From Lentzea pudingi (GTDB lineage Bacteria; Actinomycetota; Actinomycetes; Mycobacteriales; Pseudonocardiaceae), in NCBI RefSeq assembly GCF_014646255.1, contig NZ_BMNC01000012.1, positions 1 through 64,000 of the forward strand: a stretch of DNA of 64,000 bases. Direction: 5' to 3'. Below the pieces are notes generated by a model. It saw only the letters and a list, made by a program, of their open reading frames with translations. It did not search any database and was not told the DNA's origin. The position numbers were made by a program, and so were the translations under genes. The number at the start of each line of letters is the position of its first letter. Within the stretch, counting starts at the first letter, position 1. Below are positions 44,635 to 53,609 of the stretch, in pieces.

Positions 44635-45573
44635 GTGAGCTTCACCTTCGAACCCGGCCGCACCCGCGTCGTCTTCGGCCGCGGCACGGTCGCCTCCGTG
44701 CGCGCGGAGGCCGAACGGCTCGGTGCGACGCGCGTGCTGCTGATCGCCCGGCACGGCGGCGACAGGGTGGCGGCCGAACTCGGCTCGCTGCTCGTCACCC
44801 GGTTCACCGGCGCGGCCATGCACACGCCGGTCGAGGTCACGGAGCGCGCGCTCGCCTCGTTACGCGAACACGGAGCGGACTGCATCGTGTCGGTCGGCGG
44901 TGGGTCGAGCACAGGGCTGTCGAAGGCGCTCTCGGTGCGTGCGGACGTACCGCAGCTCATCGTCCCGACGACTTACGCGGGTTCCGAGGTCACCCAGGTG
45001 CTCGGCGAGACGGCGTCGGGGCTGAAGAAGACGCGGCGCGACCCGGCGATCCAGCCGGACACGGTGATCTACGACGTCGACCTCACGCTGGACCTGCCGC
45101 TCGACGTCACGGTGACGAGCGCGCTCAACTCTCTCGCGCACGCCGTCGCGGCCCGCGGTAACGAGAACCCCTTGATCGACGCCATCGCGACCAGGGCGAT
45201 CGAGGGCGTTTTGCACGCTTTGAGCGGAAATCCTTCCACTGTGGACAACCGGACCGCGCTGCTGTCCTCGGCGTGGCTCGCCGGCACGTGCCTCGCGTCC
45301 GTCCCCATGGGACTGCACCACAAGCTCGCGCACGTCCTGGGCGGTGCGTTCGGTTTGCCCCATGCCGCAACCCACACGGCGCTGCTCCCCCACACCGCGC
45401 CCGCTGACCTGGCACGGAGGATCCACGACACGGCCACGCGGTTCGGCGCGGCGACCTCGTTGCGCGAACTGGGGATGGCGGAGTCCGATTTGTACCGTGC
45501 CGCGGAGATCGCCGACCACCCGGACGCCCTGCGGGTGCTCACGAACGCCTGGCGCGACGCATCGTCCGACTGA
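44635..45573 (+). CDS. Maleylacetate reductase-like iron-containing alcohol dehydrogenase
   Basis: 312 residues from GTG 44635; no clear Shine-Dalgarno. The N-terminal VVFGRGTVASV, the NAD-binding VSVGGGSSTGLSKALS and VPTTYAGSEVTQVLGET match maleylacetate reductases. Metal/active-site His residues are in MGLHHKLAHVLGG and LPHAATHTALLPH. The family is usually about 350 residues, so the C-terminal helical domain here is short. It would reduce maleylacetate to 3-oxoadipate in aromatic degradation, but no dioxygenase is nearby. Confidence 0.8.
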   Translation: MSFTFEPGRTRVVFGRGTVASVRAEAERLGATRVLLIARHGGDRVAAELGSLLVTRFTGAAMHTPVEVTERALASLREHGADCIVSVGGGSSTGLSKALSVRADVPQLIVPTTYAGSEVTQVLGETASGLKKTRRDPAIQPDTVIYDVDLTLDLPLDVTVTSALNSLAHAVAARGNENPLIDAIATRAIEGVLHALSGNPSTVDNRTALLSSAWLAGTCLASVPMGLHHKLAHVLGGAFGLPHAATHTALLPHTAPADLARRIHDTATRFGAATSLRELGMAESDLYRAAEIADHPDALRVLTNAWRDASSD

Positions 45574-45633
45574 TGGGTTGTCATTCTTAAGGCTGATGTT
45601 CACGGCTCTGAACTCAGACGAACCTCCGATGTG

Positions 45634-45654
45634 CTTCCTGAAGACTTCCTGAAG
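45634..45654 (+). repeat. Two direct 10-bp repeats at 11-bp period upstream of the esterase gene
   Basis: CTTCCTGAAG occurs twice, at 45634-45643 and 45645-45654, separated by one A. The helical-turn spacing is typical of response-regulator direct-repeat sites. It ends 10 bases before the ATG at 45665, so it could also just include the ribosome binding site. Confidence 0.45.
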
Positions 45655-45664
45655 CATCGAAGGC

Positions 45665-46963
45665 ATGCTCAGCCCGTTGGATCTGTCTCTGATAAACGGA
45701 CCGATCCCCACGGCCGCGACGGTGGCGGCCGCTCTCGCTCTCACGTACCTGGCGATCCGGAAGAACCGGACCTGGTGGGTCCGCGTGCTGCCGATCGCCG
45801 TGCTCGCGTGCGCGCTCGTGGTGACCGGGCTGGCGCTGTTCATCGACCACGTGTGGAAGCCGTGGCCGGAACCCTTGCCGACGATCCTGGTGGTGTGGGT
45901 GGGCGCGGCCCTCGTCGCGCTGACGCTCGCGGCCGTCAGGCTGCGCTCCGGCCGATGGTACGGCCGGGCGTTCGGCGTGCTCCTCGCGTTGGGCGTGACG
46001 ATGAGCGCGGCGGTCGCCACGAACGCCCACTTCGCGCAGTACCCCACCGCGCGCGCGGTGCTCGACGTCTTCCGCAACGACCACGTCGACCTGAACGCCG
46101 CCGCTCCCCCGCCCTCCGCGTTCGTAAACGTGCCCGCCGGCAAGACGCTCGCCGACGTCTGGAAGCGGCCGGTGGACCTGCCTGACAAGGGCACGGTCTC
46201 CGAGGCGGAGATCCCCGGCGCGTTCAAGGCGCGGCCGGCGTGGATCTACCTGCCTCCCGCGTACAACACGACCCCGCGCCCGAAACTGCCCGTCATCGTG
46301 CTGATGCCGGGCCAGCCGGGCAGTCCGCGCGACTGGTTCGACGGTGGCCGCATCCTCGACAACCTGGACGCGTACGCACGGCAGCACGACGGGCTCGCGC
46401 CGATCGTCGTGGTGGTCGACCAGCTCGGCACGTCCACCGCGAACCCGGCGTGCTTCGACTCGAAGCTGGGCCAGGTCGAGACGTACCTGGCCCGCGACGT
46501 GCCCGCGTGGATCAAGCAACGGCTGAACGTCGACGAACGCCGTGAGGCGTGGACCATCTCGGGCTTCTCCCAAGGCGCCACGTGCTCGCTGCAGCTGGCC
46601 GTGCGCGCGCCGGACGTGTACGGCAACTTCATCGCCCTCGCCCCTCAGCACGAGCCCACCCTGGGCACGCGGCAGGAGACGGTGCAGACGGCTTTCGGCG
46701 GCGACGAGGCCGCGTTCTTCAGGGTCAACCCGATGGACGTCCTCGCGCGCCAGCGTTTCCCGCAGACCGCAGGTGTGGTCGTCGCCGGACGCGACGACGC
46801 CGCGTACCGCAACGCGGACGCCGAGTTGTTCGAGGCGTGCCGCAAGGCCGGAATGGACGTGCAGTGGAAAGAACTGCCGCACAGCCACGACTGGAACATG
46901 GCCCGGGAAGGCCTCTTCGGGTCGCTGCCGTGGCTCGCGCAGCGAACAGGGCTGGGCAGATGA
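45665..46963 (+). CDS. Membrane-anchored alpha/beta hydrolase, possible aminoacyl-lipid hydrolase
   Basis: 432 residues. Three to four N-terminal helices (about 15-120) are followed by an esterase-D-like domain: LPVIVLMPGQPGSPRDWFDG, VVVDQLG, nucleophile Ser in ISGFSQGA, and a C-terminal His in LPHSHDWN. The stop overlaps the ATG of the aminoacyl-phosphatidylglycerol synthase (ATGA). Pairs of a synthase with a hydrolase that removes the amino acid from lipid are known in other bacteria, which is the best guess for its role. Confidence 0.8.
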   Translation: MLSPLDLSLINGPIPTAATVAAALALTYLAIRKNRTWWVRVLPIAVLACALVVTGLALFIDHVWKPWPEPLPTILVVWVGAALVALTLAAVRLRSGRWYGRAFGVLLALGVTMSAAVATNAHFAQYPTARAVLDVFRNDHVDLNAAAPPPSAFVNVPAGKTLADVWKRPVDLPDKGTVSEAEIPGAFKARPAWIYLPPAYNTTPRPKLPVIVLMPGQPGSPRDWFDGGRILDNLDAYARQHDGLAPIVVVVDQLGTSTANPACFDSKLGQVETYLARDVPAWIKQRLNVDERREAWTISGFSQGATCSLQLAVRAPDVYGNFIALAPQHEPTLGTRQETVQTAFGGDEAAFFRVNPMDVLARQRFPQTAGVVVAGRDDAAYRNADAELFEACRKAGMDVQWKELPHSHDWNMAREGLFGSLPWLAQRTGLGR

Positions 46964-49401
46964 CCGCCCGGCTGTTCCGCACCGCACCGCTGACGTGCTC
47001 GTTCCTGATCGTCTTCTGGACGGCGGGGGCGTTGACCGGGGCGATCGGCGGCGCGAGCGACGACCTGCTCACGCGCACCGGGTTCGGCACCGGGAGTCCC
47101 TGGTGGACGGTGCTCACCTCGGCGCTGTGGTCGATGGACCTGCTGGGGTACGCCGCGACCACCGTGCTGCTGCTCGTGGCCGGGCCGTTCGCGGAACGCA
47201 CGCTCGGCGCACCGAGGACCGCAGCCGTCTTCCTCGGCTCGCACGTGGTCGGTTCGTTCTTCGGGCTCGGACTGGTGATGATCGGCCGGGACCTGCACTG
47301 GGGCTGGCTCGAGTCGCTCGTGGGCGAGGTGGCGGCGGGGCCGTCGACCGGCGGCGTGGGCCTGGTGCTCGCGCTGACGTTCCGGATGCCGCCGCTGTGG
47401 AGGCGTCGCGTCCGGCTGATGATGATCTTGTCGGTGCTGGTCCTTACTCTGTACTCGGGTTGGCTGGAAGACCTGCTCCGACTGTCCGGTGGCGTGGCCG
47501 GGTTGCTGATCGGAGCTTTGTTCCTGAAGAGCGGGCCGGTGCACAAGGCGCGTTCGCTGCAGGAGACGCGGGTGCTGGTGGCGCTGCTGCTCGCGGCTTC
47601 GGCGCTCGGGCCGGTGGTGTCGATGATGTCGCCGTACCCGAACGGGCCGCTGTGGTGGTTCGCCGACGTCGTGGCGGTCGCCCAGCCGTCGCAGGAGGAC
47701 GTCGAGGCGGTGTGCTCCTCGGACGCGGTCGAGCTGTGCCGGACGATGGTGGTCCAGCTGTCGTACGGGCGGTTCCCCGCGCTCGTGATGTCGTTGCTGC
47801 CGGCGTTGCTGCTGCTGGTGCTGGCGGAAGGGCTGCGGCGCGGGCGCCGGTTCGCGTGGCGGACGGCGCTCGTGTTCAACGTGGCGTTCGCGGCGTTCAT
47901 CGGTTCGTATGTCGTGTACGTCGCGCAGTTCCCGGACGCGAGCGTGCTGGAGCTGTCGGTCTCGTTCGGTGTGCCGATGCTGGCACCGCTCGCGATCATC
48001 GTGGTGCTGTTGCTGACGCGCGGGCATTTCGACGTGCGTCTGCCTCGGCGTGCCGTCGTGAAGTTCTGGCGGTTCACGGCGATCAGCGTCACGTTGCTCT
48101 CGGCGCTGTACGTCTTCGGCGGGTACCTGGTCCGCGACCAGTTCACGCCGGAGCCGGGATTCGGTGCGCTGCTCGCGGACCTGCCGACGCGGTTCCTGCC
48201 GCCCGGCTACCTCGACCTGGTGCCGTTGCGGTTCTCGGCCGAGGGGTTCGTCGGCACGTTGCTGTTCGAGTACACGGGCGTGGTGTTCTGGCTGATCGTG
48301 CTGGCCGGGCTGCTGATGGCGTCGTGGCGGACGTGGCCGTCCTCGTGCGAGGAGTCGGCGGCGCACGCCCGCGAGCTGATGCGGCGCCACGGCGGTTCGT
48401 CGTTGTCGTACATGACGACGTGGCGCGGCAACCAGTACTGGTTCACGCCGGACGGCGAGACGGCCATCGCGTACCGCGTGGTGGCGACCATCGCGCTGAC
48501 GGTCGGCGACCCGATCGGCCCGGCACGGGTGGACGCCGTGCGCGGGTTCGCGGAGTTCTGCGCGCAGAACGGCTGGACGCCGTGTCTCTACAGCGTGGGA
48601 GCGGAGACGCGCGCCGCGGTGGAGGGGCTCGGCTGGTCCGCGGTGCAGGTCGCCGAGGACACGATGATCGAGCTCGACCAGCTGAGCTTCACGGGCAAGA
48701 AGTGGCAGGACGTGCGCACGGCGTTCAACAAGGCCGCCAAGGCCGGGATCACCGCCGAGTGGTGCACGTACGCCGACGCGCCGTACGCGATCACGGACCA
48801 GATCCGGTCGATCTCGGCGGAGTGGGTGGCGGACAAGGGCCTGCCCGAGATGGGTTTCACGCTGGGAGGCCTGGAGGAGCTGGCCGGTGACGGGGTCCGC
48901 TGCCTGCTGGCGGTCGACGAGGACCGGACGGTGCACGGCATCACGAGCTGGCTGCCGGTGTACGAGGGTGGCGAGGTCGTCGGGTGGACGCTCGACTTCA
49001 TGCGCCGCCGCTCACACGGCTTCCGCGGCTCGATGGAGTTCCTGATCGCCTCGGCGGCACAACAGCTGCAGGCAGAGGGAGCGCGGTTCCTGAGCCTGTC
49101 CGGGGCACCGCTCGCCAGGCTCGACCGCGGTGAGCGGCCGCGGGCGTTGCAGCGCGTCCTGGACCTCACCGGGCAGGTGCTGGAGCCGGTGTACGGGTTC
49201 CGCTCGCTGTTCGCGTTCAAGGCGAAGTTCCAGCCGACCTACCAGCCGATGTTCATGGTGTACCCGGACTCGGCGGCACTGCCGCGCATCGCGAACGCGG
49301 TGAGCCGCGCGTACCTGCCGCACCTCAACGCACGCCAGGGGCTCAGGCTCGCGAGCAAGATGATCATCCGGACGCGTGAGCGCGTGACCACTCGCCAGTG
49401 A
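46960..49401 (+). CDS. MprF-like aminoacyl-phosphatidylglycerol synthase with rhomboid-like N-terminus
   Basis: 813 residues. The N-terminal ~220 residues resemble a rhomboid six-helix domain (GPSTGGVGLVLAL), but the catalytic His position reads LSGGVAGLLIG, so protease activity is unlikely. More helices follow (about 260-480). The C-terminal half (about 480-800) is the DUF2156 double-GNAT synthase domain: YMTTWRGNQYWFTPDGETAI, GPARVDAVRGFAEFC, and FLSLSGAPLARL. It transfers Lys or Ala from tRNA to phosphatidylglycerol and flips it, lowering surface charge and raising resistance to cationic peptides. Confidence 0.87.
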   Translation: MTARLFRTAPLTCSFLIVFWTAGALTGAIGGASDDLLTRTGFGTGSPWWTVLTSALWSMDLLGYAATTVLLLVAGPFAERTLGAPRTAAVFLGSHVVGSFFGLGLVMIGRDLHWGWLESLVGEVAAGPSTGGVGLVLALTFRMPPLWRRRVRLMMILSVLVLTLYSGWLEDLLRLSGGVAGLLIGALFLKSGPVHKARSLQETRVLVALLLAASALGPVVSMMSPYPNGPLWWFADVVAVAQPSQEDVEAVCSSDAVELCRTMVVQLSYGRFPALVMSLLPALLLLVLAEGLRRGRRFAWRTALVFNVAFAAFIGSYVVYVAQFPDASVLELSVSFGVPMLAPLAIIVVLLLTRGHFDVRLPRRAVVKFWRFTAISVTLLSALYVFGGYLVRDQFTPEPGFGALLADLPTRFLPPGYLDLVPLRFSAEGFVGTLLFEYTGVVFWLIVLAGLLMASWRTWPSSCEESAAHARELMRRHGGSSLSYMTTWRGNQYWFTPDGETAIAYRVVATIALTVGDPIGPARVDAVRGFAEFCAQNGWTPCLYSVGAETRAAVEGLGWSAVQVAEDTMIELDQLSFTGKKWQDVRTAFNKAAKAGITAEWCTYADAPYAITDQIRSISAEWVADKGLPEMGFTLGGLEELAGDGVRCLLAVDEDRTVHGITSWLPVYEGGEVVGWTLDFMRRRSHGFRGSMEFLIASAAQQLQAEGARFLSLSGAPLARLDRGERPRALQRVLDLTGQVLEPVYGFRSLFAFKAKFQPTYQPMFMVYPDSAALPRIANAVSRAYLPHLNARQGLRLASKMIIRTRERVTTRQ

Positions 49402-49513
49402 CGTGACCCGGGACGTCGCCGGGCGAATTCGCGGCCGGGCGAATGCCTCGCGCTGAGCGTGAACTGCCCAGCCAGCCTTCTGGGTCACGCCGCTAGACCG
49501 AAAGGGTGGTGAG

Positions 49514-49530
49514 GTGATGCTCGTCATCAC
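49514..49530. promoter_or_regulatory. Inverted repeat upstream of the ATPase-LuxR regulator
   Basis: GTGATG-CTCGT-CATCAC, 6-bp perfect arms with a 5-base spacer, 31 bases before the ATG at 49561. A candidate operator, possibly autoregulatory. Confidence 0.35.
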
Positions 49531-49560
49531 ACTCCCGCCCCACTAGGCGAAGATGCGCCG

Positions 49561-51711
49561 ATGACCGTGCGGGGCACTCTGCCTGCCCAGACCACGACGT
49601 TCATCGGCCACTCCGGGGTGCTCGCCGACACCGAGGCACTGCTGCGGCGATCCCGCCTGGTCACGCTCACCGGCACGGGCGGCGCGGGCAAGACCCGGAT
49701 CGCCGTGGAGACCGGGCGTGCGCTGGCCGGGGCGTTCCAGCACGGGGCGTGGCGGGTGCGGCTCTCGGGCCTGAAGGACCCGGCGGCACTGGCCCGCACC
49801 GTCACCACCGAGCTCAGGATCGTCGACAACTCGCCGGAGCCCGGGCTCGGCAGGCTCGTGGAGTCGTTGCACGACAAGCACTTGTTGCTCGTCCTGGACG
49901 GCTGCGAGCACCTGCTGGACGCGGTCCGGCACCTCGTGCACCACCTGCTGCGCGACTGCGAGGGGCTGACGGTCCTCGCCACCTCACGGGAACCGCTCGG
50001 CGTCTACGGCGAGCAAGCGCTACGGGTTCCGCCGCTGAGCGTGGAGGACGCGGCCGAGCTGTTCCTGGACCGGGCGGAGGCGGCCGGTCCAGCTGACGTC
50101 GCAACGCTGTGCCGGGCGGTCGAGAGGTTGCCGCTCGCCATCGAACTGCTGGCCGCGCTGCCGGCCGGCGTGGTGCCGCACCAGGCCGAGCCCGCCACGC
50201 TGGAACAGGTGCTTGAGTGGGCGGCGCGGCACTGCACGGAGGAGGAACGGCGGCTGTGGGCGCGGCTGTCGGTGTTCCCGGCGGACTTCGACCTCGCCGC
50301 CGCCGAGGCCGTGGCGGACGCGGACGTGCGGGAACCGTTGTCCGCGTTGGCTCTCAGGTCGATCGTGGCGACGGCGACGAGCCCGATCACCGGTGAGACG
50401 CGCTATCGGCTGCAGGACACCGTGTCGCAGTTCGGGGCGCGGCTGCTGGGCGACGCGGACGAGGTGTTGCGCCGCTATGCCGTGCACTACAGCGAGTTCG
50501 TGCACGAGGCCGCCGATTCGTGGTTCTCGCCGGACGAGGCGTTGTGGATGGGCAGGCTGTGGGAGGAGTGGCCGAACGTCCGCGCTGCCGCCGGGTACGC
50601 GCTGCGGACCCGTGACCTGGCCGCGACCGGAGCCGTCATGGCGATGAACGTGCAGCGGGCGCGCTTCACGTCTTTCGCGGGGATGCTCGGGCAGGCGTCG
50701 GACCTGCTCGCGGCCGCTCGCGAGGTGATCACCGAGGCGCCGCTGCGGACGTCGTTGCTGGCACACGGCGCATACATGGCGCAGGTGCGTGGCGACGCGG
50801 CGGTGGCGTTCCTGCTGATGTCCGAGGCACGCGCGTTACCGCGATTACCGATCACCGACGTGCACCTGGTTCTCGCCGAGGCCACGCATCTCTTCTTCGT
50901 CGAGGGCTCACCGGACTGCGTTCCCTTGTACGCGCACATCGTCGAACAGTGCCGTCCGTACGCGTCGCCGGGCGACACCTACATCACCGAGCTCATGCAC
51001 GCGATGGCCACGTGTTTCCTGCTCGACGCCGAGGCCGCCGACAAGGCGACGACTGCGTTGGCCAGGCAGGCGGAGAACAACGGCGTGAACTGGTCGCACG
51101 CCTGGGGTCTGTGGCATCGCGGCCTCTACGAACTGCTGCACGGCGACCCGGCGCAGGTGCATCCGCTGGTGGTCGAGGCGTTGCGGATCCAGCTAAAGCT
51201 CGGCGACACGTGGAGTGCCCCGTTCAGCCTGTGGCTGCTCGCCTGCACGTGCGCCGAACTCGGCGCCCTGGACCGCGCGGCGCGGCTGCTCGGCGCGTTG
51301 CGGTCGCAGGAACGGGTCTCGCGGATCTCGTTCGGCGGCATGAGGCCGTTCCACCTGCTGCTGGACCGCGCCGACCGGACCGTCCGCCGCTCGCTCGGCG
51401 ATGACTACCAGGTGATCACGACGCTCGGCGCGGACCTGCGTCCCGAGCAGGCGATGGCGTTCGCGCTCGAACCGGTGCCGGACTCCGAACGGCGGCCGGC
51501 GAGGCCGCTGCTGCCCGGCGGCCTGACCCGGCAGGAGTTCACCATCGCCGGCCTGGTCGCGGAGGGGTTCACGTCGAAGCAGATCGGGGCACGGCTGTAC
51601 ATCTCGCCGCGCACCGCGGACCGCCACGTGGTCAACATCCGGGTGAAGCTCGGCCTGCCGAGCAGGGGTGCGCTCGCGGCCTGGCACCGCACGGCCTCCG
51701 GCGAGCGTTAA
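49561..51711 (+). CDS. STAND ATPase-LuxR transcriptional regulator
   Basis: 716 residues. An NB-ARC/AAA-type ATPase starts at once: TTFIGHSGVLADTEALL, Walker A GTGGAGKTR near 40, Walker B LLLVLDGCEHLLDAV near 105, LATSREPLGVYGE and LPLAIELLAA. A helical tetratricopeptide-like middle follows (about 330-600). The C-terminus has a LuxR HTH (GLTRQEFTIAGLVAEGFTSK, then RTADRHVVNIRVKLG). Such large regulators integrate signals for specialised metabolism; the target is unknown. Confidence 0.9.
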   Translation: MTVRGTLPAQTTTFIGHSGVLADTEALLRRSRLVTLTGTGGAGKTRIAVETGRALAGAFQHGAWRVRLSGLKDPAALARTVTTELRIVDNSPEPGLGRLVESLHDKHLLLVLDGCEHLLDAVRHLVHHLLRDCEGLTVLATSREPLGVYGEQALRVPPLSVEDAAELFLDRAEAAGPADVATLCRAVERLPLAIELLAALPAGVVPHQAEPATLEQVLEWAARHCTEEERRLWARLSVFPADFDLAAAEAVADADVREPLSALALRSIVATATSPITGETRYRLQDTVSQFGARLLGDADEVLRRYAVHYSEFVHEAADSWFSPDEALWMGRLWEEWPNVRAAAGYALRTRDLAATGAVMAMNVQRARFTSFAGMLGQASDLLAAAREVITEAPLRTSLLAHGAYMAQVRGDAAVAFLLMSEARALPRLPITDVHLVLAEATHLFFVEGSPDCVPLYAHIVEQCRPYASPGDTYITELMHAMATCFLLDAEAADKATTALARQAENNGVNWSHAWGLWHRGLYELLHGDPAQVHPLVVEALRIQLKLGDTWSAPFSLWLLACTCAELGALDRAARLLGALRSQERVSRISFGGMRPFHLLLDRADRTVRRSLGDDYQVITTLGADLRPEQAMAFALEPVPDSERRPARPLLPGGLTRQEFTIAGLVAEGFTSKQIGARLYISPRTADRHVVNIRVKLGLPSRGALAAWHRTASGER

Positions 51712-52316
51712 CGCGCCTCGAACGCGAGCTTCAGCCCCAGCGCGACGAACACGGACGCCGTCAGCCGGTCGAGTAAAGCCTGCTGGCGCAACAGGAACGC
51801 ACGTGCGCGCCCGGCCACCGCGATCAGGACCGGCAGCCACACCAGGCCGAGCCCGAGGTGGATCGCGACGAGCACCGCACCCCACGCGGGCTCACCGGCG
51901 GGCATGAACTGCGGCAGCAGCGACAGGTAGAAGACGCCGACCTTGGGGTTCAACAGGTTCGTCAGCAGCCCCACGCGCAACGACGCGCCGGCTCCCGGCA
52001 CCGGACGTGGGTCTTCGAGCGACACGGCCTTGCGCGAGAGCCACAACGCCTTGACACCCAGGTAGATCAGGTACGCGGCGCCGAGCCAGCGGACGACGTC
52101 GCAGGCCAGTGCGGACGCCCGCAACAACGCGGTGAGGCCGGCGAGGCTCGCCACTGCCCACACCAGACACCCGAGCGTGATGCCGAGGACCACGCCCATT
52201 GCCGCGCGCTTGCCGCTCAACAACGCCGTGCGCAACACCATCACCGTGTCCAGGCCGGGCGTGAGGACGGTGAGCAGCGCGACGAGCGAGAAGCTCAGGA
52301 GTGCGGCGGTCGGCAT
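51708..52316 (-). CDS. LysE/RhtB-family exporter, copy A
   Basis: 202 residues with six hydrophobic helices. The N-terminal pattern VALLTVLTPGLDTVMVLR and GALSGxRAAxGVxLG-like motif (GKRAAMGVVLGITLGCLVWA) and the central GLLTNLLNPKVGVFYLSLLPQF are diagnostic of amino-acid exporters. The stop overlaps the convergent regulator gene by 4 bp. A close paralogue of identical length lies 19 bases upstream on the same strand. Confidence 0.9.
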   Translation of the reverse strand: MPTAALLSFSLVALLTVLTPGLDTVMVLRTALLSGKRAAMGVVLGITLGCLVWAVASLAGLTALLRASALACDVVRWLGAAYLIYLGVKALWLSRKAVSLEDPRPVPGAGASLRVGLLTNLLNPKVGVFYLSLLPQFMPAGEPAWGAVLVAIHLGLGLVWLPVLIAVAGRARAFLLRQQALLDRLTASVFVALGLKLAFEAR

Positions 52317-52335
52317 GCGCCCATCACATCACACG

Positions 52336-52944
52336 TCAGCGCGCGTCCGCCGCCGTCTTCAAGCCGAACGCGATCAGCGCTGAAGCGGACAGCCGGTCCA
52401 GCAGAAGCCGTTGCCGCAGCAGGAAAGCACGCGCGCGGCCGGCCGCCGTGATCAGGATCGGGAACCACACCAGCCCGATGCCGAGGTGGACGGCCACGAG
52501 CACAGCGCCCCACGCGGGCTGGCCGACCGGCAGGAACTGCGGCAGCAACGAGATGTAGAAGACACCCGGCTTGGGGTTGAGCAGGTTCGTCAGCAGCCCG
52601 ACCCGGACGGCCGCGCGCACCGACGGCACCGGCGCGGGTTCGTCGATCTCGACCGGCCGCCTCGACTTCCACAACGCGGTGACACCCAGGTAGACCAGGT
52701 AGCCCGCGCCGAGCCAGCGGACGATGTCGTAGGCCAGTTCGGACGCCTGCAACAACGCGGTCAGACCGATGAGCCCCGCAGCCGCCCACACCAGGCAGCC
52801 CAGCGTGCTGCCCACCACCACACCCATGGCCGTGCGGCGGCCGACCAGCAACGCCGTCCGCAGCACCAGCAACGTCTCCAGGCCCGGCGTGATGACCGTG
52901 AGCAGCGCGACGAACGTGAAGCTCAGGAGCGCGGTGGCCGACAT
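52336..52944 (-). CDS. LysE/RhtB-family exporter, copy B
   Basis: 202 residues from ATG 52944 (the longer frame adds Arg/Gly-rich sequence). It matches copy A along its whole length (VALLTVITPGLETLLVLR, GLLTNLLNPKPGVFYISLLP), so the pair arose by tandem duplication. Both presumably export amino acids or small homologues from the cytoplasm; they may form a heteromer or differ in substrate. Confidence 0.9.
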   Translation of the reverse strand: MSATALLSFTFVALLTVITPGLETLLVLRTALLVGRRTAMGVVVGSTLGCLVWAAAGLIGLTALLQASELAYDIVRWLGAGYLVYLGVTALWKSRRPVEIDEPAPVPSVRAAVRVGLLTNLLNPKPGVFYISLLPQFLPVGQPAWGAVLVAVHLGIGLVWFPILITAAGRARAFLLRQRLLLDRLSASALIAFGLKTAADAR

Positions 52945-53006
52945 GACGCCATGAGAACACGGAAACCCAGCGACACCACAAGAATTAACGCGCCCGTCAC
53001 GTCCGG

Positions 53007-53534
53007 CTAGCGGTACCAGGCCCGCACGCCGATGCGTCCGGTGCTGCCGAGGTCGAGGAGAATCCTGCTCTCCGGCGACGTCGCCACCAGCGGCTGCCAC
53101 GCGTCACCCGGCACGGCCGCGATGTCGACGTGCTTGCCGACCAGCGGCGGTTCCTCCGACGCGTGCGTGTTCCGCCAGACGATCGCGCTCTTCGCGGTCT
53201 CCCCCGGCTGCACCGCGATCGGCTGCGGCGCGTCGTCGAAACCTTCGACCGACGCGATGCCCCCGGAGCCTTCGAGAACCGCGATGTCCAACTGCTCACG
53301 CTGCGCGTCGAGCACCTTCACCTGCGGATAACCGTTGAGCTGCACGGGTTCGCTGCCGCAGTTGGTCAACTCGACCGACATCACGCGCAAGCCCATCGCC
53401 GCGCCGGTTCCGCCCGTGGTGAACCGCAGACCGTTGTCGCACAACGGTTCTTCCGCCGCCTGCGAACCGGTTGTGCCCGCGACCAAGCCGGCGAGCACGG
53501 TGACCACGACGAGAATTCTGCCCCCAGATCCCAT
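53007..53534 (-). CDS. Secreted DUF4232 protein
   Basis: 175 residues with a signal peptide (about 1-26). The mature part follows the DUF4232 layout: MGLRVMSVELTNCGSEPVQL, NGYPQVKVLDAQ, then VQPGETAKSAIVWRN, an immunoglobulin-like beta-sandwich common in actinobacterial secreted proteins. No lipobox is visible. Function unknown. Confidence 0.85.
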   Translation of the reverse strand: MGSGGRILVVVTVLAGLVAGTTGSQAAEEPLCDNGLRFTTGGTGAAMGLRVMSVELTNCGSEPVQLNGYPQVKVLDAQREQLDIAVLEGSGGIASVEGFDDAPQPIAVQPGETAKSAIVWRNTHASEEPPLVGKHVDIAAVPGDAWQPLVATSPESRILLDLGSTGRIGVRAWYR

Positions 53535-53609
53535 GCGACCGATGGTGCCACAGGTCGTGGATCTTGCGGGAAACCTTCACAAGCGGAGAAACGCCCGGTT
53601 GTGAAGGTG

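Noticed and set aside
46960-47620. Active rhomboid protease domain on the synthase
   Set aside because: The helix that should carry the catalytic His reads LSGGVAGLL, so only a rhomboid-like fold can be claimed.
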